Source: Candidatus Rifleibacteriota bacterium
GTDB taxonomy: Bacteria > Muiribacteriota > Ozemobacteria > Ozemobacterales > Ozemobacteraceae
Assembly (NCBI GenBank): GCA_905236675.1
Contig: CAJOND010000032.1
Location: 1-49,411, forward strand
Direction of reading: 5' to 3'
DNA: 49,411 nucleotides
Both the position numbers and the translations under genes were made by a program. The notes under the pieces were generated by a model. The model did not search any database. It worked only from the letters and a program-made list of their open reading frames with translations, and had not been told where the DNA came from. This document shows, in pieces, positions 10,204 to 18,745 of the stretch; position 1 is the stretch's first letter; each line of letters starts with the position of its first letter.

Positions 10204-11849
10204 TATTCAAGGAATTCTTCAGATAATGCAGAATTAAAAACACGATTTTCTGGAACTTTATCAATAACTTTAAGTTCTTCAATATATCTTATAACTGCAT
10301 CTCTAACAAGAATATCTGTTTTTTCTTTATTTGGAAAAGTTTTTAAAATTGCAAAACCATCGCCACCATCAACTAGGAAATCATTAAAAGCGACTTTATA
10401 TGTCTTTTTGTCGTCTATTTCTTTCCCATCCATGTCAGTCATCTTGATAATACGATGCATACTTGGTTTAGAAATATCACAGTAGACTTTTACACCAGAT
10501 GGTATTAAGAAGCCATAGCCAGCACCAACTTCCAATCTTAAACCATCAATTACGCAATTGAATTGTTCTAAGGCTGATTGTTTATCATCTTTATCTATTT
10601 TTACTGTTGGAACAGATAAACTTAATTCGTAGATGTGTTTTAATTCTACACCAGTCATTTTAACAATTTCGATTGCATTTTCAAATGGCTGAACAAGGAA
10701 CATATCTTCAACTGTTACATTGCCTTTGTATATACTTCTTCTGCAACCACCAAAATTTAAAAAAGCTACATCGGCTTTCCCAACTCTTCTCATAGCATCA
10801 CCTACCAGATAACCAGCTGGAGAATTACCACCGGGAACACCTCTATAAAGATTAACCTTATTAATACAGAGAACTTTAGTCATTTCTGCTCTAAGATCTT
10901 TAAGGTAATCTTCACTTAAGTTTTTAATAAAACCATCTTCACCTATATCTTTTTCATATAAAGGTACTGATTTAATAGACATTTTTGGCTTTGAAATTCC
11001 ATCTATATCTAGTGTTACAACAGAAGCATGTTCACAGGAACATCCGCTATGAACTATAGGGGTGTTATTTGGACCAGCATAAACAAAGTCCTGTTTAACA
11101 ACATGAGTATGACCGCCTAGAATCATATCAACGCCTTCTGCTTTTTTAAGGAATTCTATATCAGCGTTCAAACCTAAATGTGAAAGCATAATTACAAAAT
11201 CACAGCCATTCTTTTTTAACTTTTTAGCTAGTTCTGTAACAATTGGAACAGGATCTTTAAATTCTATGTTTTCAACATTTTTTTCAAAAGATATCCATTT
11301 GGTTTCTGGAGTATCGACACCAACTACGCCTAATTTAATACCATCATGGGCAAAAACTGCATATTCAGTAGCAAAAGAAAGTAATTCTCCAGTTCTTTTA
11401 TCGAATGCATTACAGCAAAGAACTGGGAATTTTTTGTTTTTCATTTGTTTTTGAAGATTTTCATAAGAATAGTCAAATTCATGATTACCAAGAGTAGTTC
11501 CATTTACTCCAAGTTTATTAAGTAAATCAATCATTACCCCACCCTTTGTTTTATCAACAATTGGTGTTCCTTGGAAAAAGTCACCACTATCGAAATACAT
11601 AAATCTAGCACCCTTGTATTCTGCTTTTTCTTTTGTTCTATTTATTAAGTTCTGTAAAACCGCATAACCACCCATTAAAGGTTTATTCTGAACTTTTGAG
11701 GTAGGATCATCATGGGCATTTATTGCTCCATGAACGTCGCTAGTATGAAATATTACAAATTCTGCGGCATTCGCGGCAGAAGAAATAAAAAGACCTAACA
11801 AACCTGCCATTAATACAGAGGAGGATTTTTTTAGTATATTAGTAAACAT
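10203..11849 (-). CDS. Secreted 5'-nucleotidase / 2',3'-cyclic phosphodiesterase family protein (UshA-like)
   Basis: This is a periplasmic or exported nucleotide phosphoesterase that would release nucleosides and phosphate for uptake. The metallophosphoesterase domain shows HTSDVHG, DSGDFFQGT, GNHEFDY, SHLG and GGHTHV, a complete metal set. The C-terminal 5'-nucleotidase domain carries the DGGDGF substrate loop. The chosen ATG at 11849 has AGGA 6 nt upstream and gives a classic signal peptide ending in SSAANA-AE. An in-frame ATG at 11885 lacks a ribosome site and would put 12 polar residues before the signal. The gene overlaps rlmE by one base. A second, degenerate homologue lies at 38026-40093. 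The exact substrate is unknown. Confidence 0.9.
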   Translation of the reverse strand: MFTNILKKSSSVLMAGLLGLFISSAANAAEFVIFHTSDVHGAINAHDDPTSKVQNKPLMGGYAVLQNLINRTKEKAEYKGARFMYFDSGDFFQGTPIVDKTKGGVMIDLLNKLGVNGTTLGNHEFDYSYENLQKQMKNKKFPVLCCNAFDKRTGELLSFATEYAVFAHDGIKLGVVGVDTPETKWISFEKNVENIEFKDPVPIVTELAKKLKKNGCDFVIMLSHLGLNADIEFLKKAEGVDMILGGHTHVVKQDFVYAGPNNTPIVHSGCSCEHASVVTLDIDGISKPKMSIKSVPLYEKDIGEDGFIKNLSEDYLKDLRAEMTKVLCINKVNLYRGVPGGNSPAGYLVGDAMRRVGKADVAFLNFGGCRRSIYKGNVTVEDMFLVQPFENAIEIVKMTGVELKHIYELSLSVPTVKIDKDDKQSALEQFNCVIDGLRLEVGAGYGFLIPSGVKVYCDISKPSMHRIIKMTDMDGKEIDDKKTYKVAFNDFLVDGGDGFAILKTFPNKEKTDILVRDAVIRYIEELKVIDKVPENRVFNSALSEEFLE

Positions 11850-11871
11850 TCCTTGTCCTATCCTATAAGAA

Positions 11872-12114
11872 TTATCTTTCTTCATATATTACTTCAATCT
11901 TATTTTTATTTAAAGATAAAAATAAAACATTAATAGATTCACCAGTTTTTAATTCGGTAACAGTTGCATCGTTTATTGCAAGGAAATCTTTGTTAAAACT
12001 TTTAGAATTAAGGACATCAGTTAGTCTGCTATCCACATCAAAGTTAATTTTTCCTTGAATTTTTAAACTACTAGTATAGGCTACAATATTAGTCTGTTGA
12101 TGATTTATTTTCAT
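11872..12114 (-). CDS. Small conserved-looking protein of unknown function
   Basis: An 80-residue soluble protein without signal or membrane segment. The pattern RLTDVLN, then FLAINDATV, then NVLFLSLNKNKIEVI suggests a compact beta-rich domain. I recognise the general pattern from small bacterial hypothetical proteins but cannot name a function. Its start overlaps the end of the radical SAM/thioesterase gene by 26 bp in another frame. Its 3' end overlaps the alternative early start of the 5'-nucleotidase gene, so it is tightly embedded in the operon. Confidence 0.7.
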   Translation of the reverse strand: MKINHQQTNIVAYTSSLKIQGKINFDVDSRLTDVLNSKSFNKDFLAINDATVTELKTGESINVLFLSLNKNKIEVIYEER

Positions 12115-13552
12115 TTTTGTTTTCTTCCGCTTTGATAGAATTTTGAGATGTATTATTTTTTATAATTTCATAGAATTTACCCGTGGCTTCAACAAGTACT
12201 GTTCCATCAGGGGCAATAATTGAGCCTCTTGCTGTTATTACAGAATGTCTTTGGGTTCCCATAGTTGCAACAACTTTTAATGGAAGTCCTACAGGGGTTG
12301 GATGGCGATAATTCAAAGTATATTCTAAGGTCACAATACGTCTATCTATATGTTCGCCCATTATAGCATAACCCATAGCTTCATCTAAAAGAGTAGCTAG
12401 AATACCACCATGAACTATTCCTGCATAACTTTGATGATTAGGGCCTGGAACCCATGAAAAAGTTACTGTGTTTGCTTTTATGTAACTCTTAACGGGAATA
12501 TGCAAACCAAAGGGATTTTTTCTTCCACAAACAAAACAATGGTCATTATCAATCAAAGAGATAATAGAAGCGTTTCTATTTTCTATAAGATTTCTTGTAT
12601 AAGAAACTGCACTATAACATTCTGTTCTATTTAAAACAACAGGAGTAGATAAAGTTCCTCTTTCATAAAGATGACAATTTTTTTCTCGTAATCTAGCTTT
12701 TATAGTTTCAACATTTGGAATTATGAAATTTGGATGGAAAATATCGCCAGAAAAAACTGGCAAAGAACCCAAATCGTTTAGACCATATTCTATCAAGTCA
12801 GGAAATCTATTAAATAGATTTGGCGGAACAGAAATATGATGAACAGGGAATGATTTGCGAGCAGTTTCCAGGACCTTTGCCATAGTTTCAAATGGTAATG
12901 GTGGTCTATCATACATTTTACAGCCACAAGTAGGCTGGAAAGGTATAATTCTTATATCTTGCAAGTAAGGATCAGAAGAACAGAAATTGCCAATTTCATT
13001 AATAAAATCTATTCTCTCTGATTGAGTTTCTCCAATTCCTATATTAAAACAAAGAGTGTAAGGAATTTGATTTTGATGAAGAGCTTCAACAAAAGCTTTC
13101 CCATTTGCTATATTACGGCTCTTAGCATTTTCTAATGCCTGATTATTATCATTTAAGTTCGCACAGACTAAATTTGCTCTTATAGAACAACCAGACTTAT
13201 AAAATCTTTCTAGAGTGAAAGAATTTAAATAGCCTATTTCTAATACTGGTAATAAATTTAAAGCTAATGCTTCTTTTATTGCAAAATTTACATATTCAGC
13301 GAAAGATGAATAACCAAACTTGGCAAGTTGAATCATTATATGTGGGAAATCACTTGGATTTTCACCAGCAACAAAGACGACTTCAGTTGCACCATTTTTT
13401 GATAAATATTTTAATTTATCTACTAATTCTTCTGGTTCAAGAATTGGATCTTCTTGCTTAAAAAAAGAACAATAGCCACATTCCTGACTACAAGTATGAG
13501 TTAAGGTAATATATGAGCTTAATATATAAGAGATTGCAACACATTCATTCAT
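12089..13552 (-). CDS. CofG-like radical SAM protein fused to a hotdog-fold thioesterase domain
   Basis: This 487-residue protein has two unrelated domains in one uninterrupted frame. Residues 1 to about 315 are a radical SAM domain with C21, C25, C28 (CX3CX2C), then GATEVVFVAGENPSDFP and FAEYVNFAIKEAL, the pattern of CofG (7,8-didemethyl-8-hydroxy-5-deazariboflavin synthase) and relatives. Residues about 336-465 are a PaaI/YiiD-type hotdog domain with CFVCGRKNPFGL and the HGGILATLLDEAMG helix. The last 20 residues are polar and disordered-looking. CofG normally works with CofH to make the F420 chromophore; no cofH is present here and the spacing of conserved segments is not exactly CofG, so the substrate is open. 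It follows hydE after a gap of 72 bp containing a hairpin. Confidence 0.85.
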   Translation of the reverse strand: MNECVAISYILSSYITLTHTCSQECGYCSFFKQEDPILEPEELVDKLKYLSKNGATEVVFVAGENPSDFPHIMIQLAKFGYSSFAEYVNFAIKEALALNLLPVLEIGYLNSFTLERFYKSGCSIRANLVCANLNDNNQALENAKSRNIANGKAFVEALHQNQIPYTLCFNIGIGETQSERIDFINEIGNFCSSDPYLQDIRIIPFQPTCGCKMYDRPPLPFETMAKVLETARKSFPVHHISVPPNLFNRFPDLIEYGLNDLGSLPVFSGDIFHPNFIIPNVETIKARLREKNCHLYERGTLSTPVVLNRTECYSAVSYTRNLIENRNASIISLIDNDHCFVCGRKNPFGLHIPVKSYIKANTVTFSWVPGPNHQSYAGIVHGGILATLLDEAMGYAIMGEHIDRRIVTLEYTLNYRHPTPVGLPLKVVATMGTQRHSVITARGSIIAPDGTVLVEATGKFYEIIKNNTSQNSIKAEENKNENKSSTD

Positions 13553-13582
13553 ATCTTTAATTTACCACAACTTAAAGATTTT

Positions 13583-13612
13583 AGTAAAGAATTTCAATGT
13601 AAATTCTTTACT
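13583..13612 (-). repeat. Intercistronic perfect inverted repeat between hydE and the radical SAM fusion gene
   Basis: AGTAAAGAATTT (13583-13594), six-base loop, AAATTCTTTACT (13601-13612). It forms a 12-bp AT-rich stem without a clear U-run on either side. It could protect mRNA ends or partially terminate transcription after hydE. Confidence 0.55.
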
Positions 13613-13624
13613 GTAAATAATATG

Positions 13625-14662
13625 TTATTTTTTTACATCTCCTCTATCTATTACTATTTCATAACCAATTGCCCCGACTCTTTTTTCTAAACAATTTTTG
13701 CATTGGGCAGCTTCTTCTCCTGTGCATATTTTATCGTTATAAATATCATAATATTTTCTAACGTTTACAGGTGAAAGATTAGGCATTAAAACATTAGCTC
13801 CAGCTTTTAAAGCTAATTCTCGTCCTTTTAAATTCAATGTTCCTAAAGCTGTTGTAGCAGGAAGTAATACTTTTGGGAATAATAATCTTAAGATAGAAAT
13901 TAATCTGATAGTTAATTCTACACTTCCGTTGGGATGTGAGGAAAATGGGGTTTGATTGTGGGTTATGTATGGACCTATACCAATCATATCTGGTTGTAAT
14001 TCTTGTAAAAATCTTAAATCTTCTATAAGATTCTCCGTTGTTTGATAAGGTGAGCCAACCATAAAACCAGAGCCTACTTGATAACCAATCTCTTTTAAAT
14101 TAAACAGACATTTTTTCCTATTTTCTAAACTCATAGATTCAGGATGAAGCTTATTATAATGGTTTTGAGAAGCTGTTTCATGTCTTAACAAATACCTATT
14201 AGCACCAGCATTATAAAATAATTTGTAGCTTTCCTTAGATTTTTCTCCTATTGATAGAGTAATTGCACAGTCTTGATATTCATTTCTTATAGAAGAAATG
14301 ATGTCACACATCTTTTCTTCTGTGAAGAAAGGATCTTCACCACTTTGTAAAACAAAAGTACGAAAACCTAATTCATAACCTTCTTTACAGCAAAGCATAA
14401 TTGTATCTTTATCTAATCTGTATCTTACGGTATTTTTATTATCTCTTCTAATTCCGCAATAGTAACAATTATTTTTGCAATAATTAGAAAATTCAATTAA
14501 TCCTCTAACAAAAACTTTGTTCCCATAATTTTCTTTTCTGATTATATCTGCAGTATTTTTTAACTCTTCGTCAAATTTATTTGTTTCTAAAATAATTTTA
14601 AGTTCTTTATCAGAAAGATTATGCTCACTAGCTAATTTATTGATTAATTCTGAGTTATTCAT
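13625..14662 (-). CDS. hydE: [FeFe]-hydrogenase H-cluster radical SAM maturase HydE
   Basis: HydE is one of three enzymes (HydE, HydF, HydG) that build the 2Fe subcluster of [FeFe]-hydrogenase. The 345-residue protein has FVRGLIEFSNYCKNNCYYCG with C62, C66, C69 for the SAM [4Fe-4S] cluster. The optional second-cluster triad is at C313, C321, C324, with the same CX7CX2C spacing known from the Thermotoga enzyme. The family-typical RHETASQNHYNKLHP and GSGFMVGSPYQT segments are present. It starts 17 bp after hydF. No strong ribosome site precedes the ATG. HydG and the hydrogenase itself are not in the window. Confidence 0.95.
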   Translation of the reverse strand: MNNSELINKLASEHNLSDKELKIILETNKFDEELKNTADIIRKENYGNKVFVRGLIEFSNYCKNNCYYCGIRRDNKNTVRYRLDKDTIMLCCKEGYELGFRTFVLQSGEDPFFTEEKMCDIISSIRNEYQDCAITLSIGEKSKESYKLFYNAGANRYLLRHETASQNHYNKLHPESMSLENRKKCLFNLKEIGYQVGSGFMVGSPYQTTENLIEDLRFLQELQPDMIGIGPYITHNQTPFSSHPNGSVELTIRLISILRLLFPKVLLPATTALGTLNLKGRELALKAGANVLMPNLSPVNVRKYYDIYNDKICTGEEAAQCKNCLEKRVGAIGYEIVIDRGDVKK

Positions 14663-14678
14663 TACTAATTACCATTCT

Positions 14679-15887
14679 TTAATTAATATCTTTAAATACT
14701 TTAACTGCACGTTTCAATATACCATTCATTTCAGCTATTGCAATTCCATAGTTTACTATTGGTATATTAGCTTTTGTTGCTTTGTTTAAACGATTTTTCA
14801 TTTCTATTTCGTTAAGCATACAACCTCCGCAATGAACAATAAGTTTATATTGACTTAGGTCATTAGGGAAATCACTGCCAGAGACAAAATTATACTTAGG
14901 TTTTGAATTTGAAAAGTTTTCTATCCATGCGGGAATCTTCTTTGTTCCTATATCATTGCATTGTCTGTGATGCACACAGCCTTCGGCTATTAAAACATTG
15001 TCACCGTCTTTTAATTCTTTGAGTGCTTTTGCACCTTTCATTAGATACTTTAAATTACCTTTATAACGAGCCATTAAAATAGAAAAAGAAGTTAAATTAA
15101 TTTTTTCTGGAACTAATAAAGATACTTGTTTAAAAGCTTGTGAATCTGTAATAACCAAATCAGGAGGTTCTTTTAATAGATTTAATATACTATTTAATTC
15201 TTCCACCTGACAACAGATAATCTTACAATGAGCATCTAAACAATCTCTTAAAGCCATCTGCTGAGGCATTATAATTCTACCTTTAGGTGCAGATTCATCA
15301 ATTGGTATAACAAGAATTATCGTATCATTCTTAGATATTATATCAGAAACATAATGTTTTTCATTTTTCTGGTTCTTTAGAAAGCTTCCAAGCTTTTCTT
15401 TTAATTCTTTTATCCCCTGCCCTGTTTTAGCACTTACTTTAACGAATGAATCGGCATAAATATCATTTAATTTATTTTCTATATTGGAAATTGATAAATC
15501 TCTTTTGTTCAAAGCTATTAAAAATGGCAACTTTCTATCTTTTAATTCTTTTATTAATTCATTATCTAATTCAGACAAACCAATTGTTGAATCTACAACA
15601 AGAACTGCTATATCTGTTTTGTCTAGAATTTGTTTCGCTTTTTCTACACGTTTTTTCCCTATTTCACCTTCATCATCAAGTCCTGGAGTATCTATTATGA
15701 CTACAGGACCTAGAGGTAACAATTCCATAGCTCTTTTTACTGGATCAGTAGTTGTTCCTTTAATGTCTGAAACTATTGATAAATCAACACCCGTTAAGGA
15801 ATTGACTACAGATGATTTCCCTGCGTTTCTTAAACCGAAAAAAGCTATATGTAATCTTTCACTACTTGCTACTTCAGATAAACTCAT
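14679..15887 (-). CDS. hydF: [FeFe]-hydrogenase maturation GTPase HydF
   Basis: HydF is the GTPase scaffold on which the 2Fe subcluster is assembled before transfer to the hydrogenase. The 402-residue protein has an Era-like GTPase domain: P-loop GLRNAGKSS (18-26), DTPGLDD (66-72), NKRD (127-130). Its C-terminal cluster-binding set is C304-x-H306 plus H352-C353-x-x-C356 (HCGGC), as known for HydF. It is directly upstream of hydE on the same strand, which supports both calls. Confidence 0.96.
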   Translation of the reverse strand: MSLSEVASSERLHIAFFGLRNAGKSSVVNSLTGVDLSIVSDIKGTTTDPVKRAMELLPLGPVVIIDTPGLDDEGEIGKKRVEKAKQILDKTDIAVLVVDSTIGLSELDNELIKELKDRKLPFLIALNKRDLSISNIENKLNDIYADSFVKVSAKTGQGIKELKEKLGSFLKNQKNEKHYVSDIISKNDTIILVIPIDESAPKGRIIMPQQMALRDCLDAHCKIICCQVEELNSILNLLKEPPDLVITDSQAFKQVSLLVPEKINLTSFSILMARYKGNLKYLMKGAKALKELKDGDNVLIAEGCVHHRQCNDIGTKKIPAWIENFSNSKPKYNFVSGSDFPNDLSQYKLIVHCGGCMLNEIEMKNRLNKATKANIPIVNYGIAIAEMNGILKRAVKVFKDIN

Positions 15888-15923
15888 AAAGATAATACCT
15901 TTTAAAACCAGACATTTATTTTC

Positions 15924-16535
15924 TTAATTTTCAAATTGTATTTTTATTTTGCCAGAAATAATTTTTGTTAATAACTTAGTTTTATCAGAATCTGCCATGT
16001 TTTTGATTATTTTATTAATCTGTTTTTCATATATAGAATCTTTTGGAACAGGCCATGAGTTAATATTTATCTGTGCTGGATAAGGGTTATTCTGCTTTTT
16101 ATCTATAATAAAGCTGATTACTAGTTTTTTTAGCATATAACCAGAACAGATTAAATAATACCTTAAATAACTTTCATTTGAAATATGTCTAACTCTATAT
16201 AAATAAACTCCTGAAACTGGTGGTATTCTTATAGAAGAAAGCAAAGCATTATATTCTCCGTGAGTTAAGTGAATGATTTCATCGGAATCACCATCTTTTT
16301 TATTTAATTGCTTTTCTTGTAAACTCCAAAAGTCATGTTCTGTTGGACCATCAAACTCAGGAAGAGCACAATCAGTTCTAACTGCTTTAACGATAGGACC
16401 AAAGAGATAATAACCTGTCCCTGTTAATAAAACAGAAAAAAAGAATAAAAAGATTAAGAAACAACCAAAGCCCTTTATTAAACTAATAAAGCAGCCGTCC
16501 TTTTTCTTTTTATTCTTAGGTAATTCCTCACCCAT
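15924..16535 (-). CDS. Hypothetical single-pass membrane protein
   Basis: A 203-residue protein with no recognised family. The N-terminus is lysine-rich (KNKKKK), followed by one hydrophobic segment at about residues 19-48 (ISLIKGFGCFLIFLFFFSVL and onward), then a 150-residue domain likely outside the membrane. The C-terminal half is predicted to be alpha/beta with a Lys/Ile-rich end. It lies between cheW and hydF with gaps of 3 and 36 bp, so it is co-transcribed, but nothing ties it to hydrogenase maturation. Confidence 0.75.
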   Translation of the reverse strand: MGEELPKNKKKKDGCFISLIKGFGCFLIFLFFFSVLLTGTGYYLFGPIVKAVRTDCALPEFDGPTEHDFWSLQEKQLNKKDGDSDEIIHLTHGEYNALLSSIRIPPVSGVYLYRVRHISNESYLRYYLICSGYMLKKLVISFIIDKKQNNPYPAQININSWPVPKDSIYEKQINKIIKNMADSDKTKLLTKIISGKIKIQFEN

Positions 16536-16538
16536 AGT

Positions 16539-17024
16539 TTAGCTAATATTTTCTAGAACAGATTTTTCTTCAAATGAGAGTAATTTTTCAACATCTAATA
16601 ATATAATTAGTTTGTTTTCTATTTTTGCTACACCTTGAATATATTGGGAACTTATATTTGAAGAAAACATTGGCGGAGCTTTCTCAATTTCGTCAGCATA
16701 AAATCTCATAACTTCAGTTACATTATCTACGATTAAACCTACTTGATTCTTTTCTAGCTCTACGATTAAAATTTTGCAATTTTGTTTTGTAGATTCATTG
16801 ATTGTAAGATCGAAACGCTTTCGCAAGTCAAGAATAGGAATAATTTTACCACGAATATTGATTACTCCTTCTACAAACGGTGGTGATTTAGGTATTTTTC
16901 GTATATCAGTCATTTGAACGATTTCTCGAACTTTATTGATATAAATAGCATATTCATCATCACCTAAATAAAAACCAACAGCTTGAACTTCTTGTCTTAC
17001 ACTGACTTTTTTTTGAATAGCCAT
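16539..17024 (-). CDS. cheW: CheW-like chemotaxis coupling protein
   Basis: CheW-domain proteins link chemoreceptors to the CheA kinase. The 161-residue protein is essentially one CheW domain: QAVGFYLGDDEYAIYINKVREIV, then FVEGVINIRGKIIPILDLRKRF, then ENKLIILLDVEKLLS near the end. Length and motif order match the family. No other chemotaxis gene is present, so it must work with receptors and a kinase encoded elsewhere. It overlaps the stop of the DUF1232 gene at its first base. Confidence 0.9.
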   Translation of the reverse strand: MAIQKKVSVRQEVQAVGFYLGDDEYAIYINKVREIVQMTDIRKIPKSPPFVEGVINIRGKIIPILDLRKRFDLTINESTKQNCKILIVELEKNQVGLIVDNVTEVMRFYADEIEKAPPMFSSNISSQYIQGVAKIENKLIILLDVEKLLSFEEKSVLENIS

Positions 17025-17287
17025 TATTTATCTTCCTCTTTTCCTTCAATGGAACCCTCTTGAACCTTTTTTTCAAAAGAGGCTTTCTTATTGTTTAAAT
17101 AAACTAAGAATTGTGCTATTTCAGCAATTATGATACCAGCATCATCTAACCAACCTATAACAGGCATTACATCGGGAATGGTATCAATTGGACTTATAAC
17201 ATAAATTATTGTTAATGCAAGAAGAAGTCTTTGAGCATTTTTATTGTTATGAAATCTTTTAAGTAAAGATGGTTGTTGTTCGGTCAT
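17024..17287 (-). CDS. DUF1232 (YkvA-like) small membrane protein
   Basis: An 87-residue protein with the DUF1232 signature: LLALTIIYVISPIDTIPDVMPVIGWLDDAGII, where SPID.IPD is diagnostic. One or two short hydrophobic helices suggest membrane association. The molecular function of the family is not known. It is sandwiched between cdd (1-bp gap) and cheW (1-base overlap). Confidence 0.85.
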   Translation of the reverse strand: MTEQQPSLLKRFHNNKNAQRLLLALTIIYVISPIDTIPDVMPVIGWLDDAGIIIAEIAQFLVYLNNKKASFEKKVQEGSIEGKEEDK

Positions 17288-17288
17288 T

Positions 17289-17681
17289 TTATTTCATCTC
17301 AAAATCAAAACTCATAGGAAGAACTTCTCTTATATTCGTTCGCTTAACTTCACCTTTATTATTAGCTAATAATATTTCTAAATCTTGTGAAAATTCACTG
17401 ATAACCTGTCTGCAAATTCCACAAGGAGGAGTGAATTCTTCTCTATCAACGTAAATAACAAGTTTTTTGAATTCCCTTTCACCATTAACAACGGCTGAGA
17501 ATATAGCAGTTCTTTCAGCACAGTTTGTTGCTCCAAAGCTAACATTTTCTATATTGCAGCCTTGAAAAACTTTTCCAGAAGCAGTCAACAATGCAGCCCC
17601 TACATGAAAATTAGAATAAGGTGCATAAGCCTTTTTACTAGCTTCTATTGCTGAATTTATTAATTCTTGTTCAGTTATCAT
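17289..17681 (-). CDS. cdd: Cytidine deaminase
   Basis: This enzyme converts cytidine and deoxycytidine to uridine and deoxyuridine in pyrimidine salvage. The 130-residue protein shows SNFHVGAALLT, the zinc ligand and catalytic glutamate in CAER (C54, E56) and PCGIC (C87, C90), the C/C/C zinc type of tetrameric enzymes. I chose the ATG at 17681: AAGGAG lies 8 nt upstream, whereas the in-frame GTG at 17690 overlaps that ribosome site. It is the first gene of the long minus-strand run. Confidence 0.95.
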   Translation of the reverse strand: MITEQELINSAIEASKKAYAPYSNFHVGAALLTASGKVFQGCNIENVSFGATNCAERTAIFSAVVNGEREFKKLVIYVDREEFTPPCGICRQVISEFSQDLEILLANNKGEVKRTNIREVLPMSFDFEMK

Positions 17682-17734
17682 CTTGATCACTCCTTAAATT
17701 AAACCGTTATTTATAAACTAAATTGACGATAATT

Positions 17735-17753
17735 TTGTATAAGTAAGATACAA
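17735..17753. promoter_or_regulatory. Inverted repeat in the cdd leader, possible operator or hairpin
   Basis: TTGTAT (17735-17740), seven-base spacer, ATACAA (17748-17753). It lies between the candidate promoter at 17784-17812 and the cdd start codon, so it could be an operator or a small RNA hairpin. Short, hence weak evidence. Confidence 0.3.
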
Positions 17754-17783
17754 TATCAGATTAAATATATCTTTCTTTTCATA

Positions 17784-17812
17784 TTATTAACACAGTTACT
17801 AAGAAGTGACAA
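17784..17812 (-). promoter_or_regulatory. Candidate promoter of the cdd-cheW-hydFE run
   Basis: Minus strand TTGTCA (17812-17807), 17-nt spacer, TAATAA (17789-17784). The start would be near 17777, about 95 nt before the cdd ATG and just downstream of the rpsI terminator. Confidence 0.4.
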
Positions 17813-17813
17813 C

Positions 17814-17844
17814 AAAAAAACACCTCCGTAGAGGTGTTTTTTTT
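17814..17844 (-). terminator. Intrinsic terminator of the truA-rplM-rpsI operon
   Basis: CACCTC-CGTA-GAGGTG (17821-17836), flanked by seven A and eight T, gives a GC-rich stem and U-run in either direction. It sits 14 bp after the rpsI stop. Confidence 0.85.
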
Positions 17845-17857
17845 GAAAAACAAAATT

Positions 17858-18250
17858 TTAACGTTTTGAGAACTGTGGTCTTCTTCTTGCAGATTTGAGA
17901 CCGTATTTCTTTCTTTCTTTCATTCTTGGGTCACGAGTTAAATAACCCATTTTCTTGAGAGAAGATCTGAATTCTTCGTTAAATTTTACAAGTGCACGAG
18001 CAATACCATGGCGTAATGCACCAGATTGACCTGTGCTACCACCGCCAGTAATATTAGCGTAAATGTCGAACTTACCAAGAGTTTCAGTTGTGGTAAGAGG
18101 CTGAACAACGATTTTACGAGTTAAAGCGATTGGAAAATATTCTTCAATCGGTCTTTTATTAATTATAATCTTGCCTTCGCCTTTGCAAATGCGAACACGT
18201 GCAGTAGCGGACTTTCTTCTACCTGTTCCCCAGAAAAATAAATCTGCCAT
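17858..18250 (-). CDS. rpsI: 30S ribosomal protein S9
   Basis: The 130-residue protein matches S9: [14 protein letters not shown] at the N-terminus, [19 protein letters not shown] in the middle, and the basic tail ending in RRRPQFSKR that reaches the P-site tRNA. A GGAAGGAG ribosome site precedes the ATG. It follows rplM by 17 bp, the usual rplM-rpsI pair, and is followed by a terminator. Confidence 0.98.
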   Translation of the reverse strand: MADLFFWGTGRRKSATARVRICKGEGKIIINKRPIEEYFPIALTRKIVVQPLTTTETLGKFDIYANITGGGSTGQSGALRHGIARALVKFNEEFRSSLKKMGYLTRDPRMKERKKYGLKSARRRPQFSKR

Positions 18251-18267
18251 TTTTTATTGCTCCTTCC

Positions 18268-18726
18268 TTATTTGATGAGTTTGACAGCTTTTGGTTGCTG
18301 AGCTTGATGTGGATGTTCAGCACCAGCGTAAACTTTAAGCTTAAGTAAGTATCTCTTTCTCATTTTGTTGCGAGGAAGCATTCTCTTAACTGCAAGCCAT
18401 AGCATTTTGTCAGGAGCATTCTTAAGTAAATTACCATAGGTAACAGACTTAATTCCACCTAAATAACCAGTATGCCAATAATATCTCTTATCAGTTTCTT
18501 TAGCACCTGTAAGAACGATTTTGTCAGCATTTACAACAACGACGAAATCACCACAGTCAACATTTGGAGTGTAATCAACTTTATGTTTGCCACGTAATCT
18601 AGCAGCAACCTGAGAAGCTAAACGACCTAATGGAACGTCTTTAGCATCAACTACAATCCAGTCTCTCTTTGCTTCAGCTTTTTTTACTGTTAGCGTTTTT
18701 TGTTCTTTAGAATCGAACGTCTTCAC
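18268..18726 (-). CDS. rplM: 50S ribosomal protein L13
   Basis: The 152-residue protein has L13 motifs: RDWIVVDAKDVPLGRLASQVA, then LRGKHKVDYTPNVDCGDFVVVVNADKI and AVKRMLPRNKMR. The start is a GTG (18726-18724) with AAGGAG nine bases upstream; no better ATG exists. It sits between truA (19-bp gap) and rpsI. Confidence 0.97.
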   Translation of the reverse strand: MKTFDSKEQKTLTVKKAEAKRDWIVVDAKDVPLGRLASQVAARLRGKHKVDYTPNVDCGDFVVVVNADKIVLTGAKETDKRYYWHTGYLGGIKSVTYGNLLKNAPDKMLWLAVKRMLPRNKMRKRYLLKLKVYAGAEHPHQAQQPKAVKLIK

Positions 18727-18745
18727 CGATTTTATCTCCTTTCGG

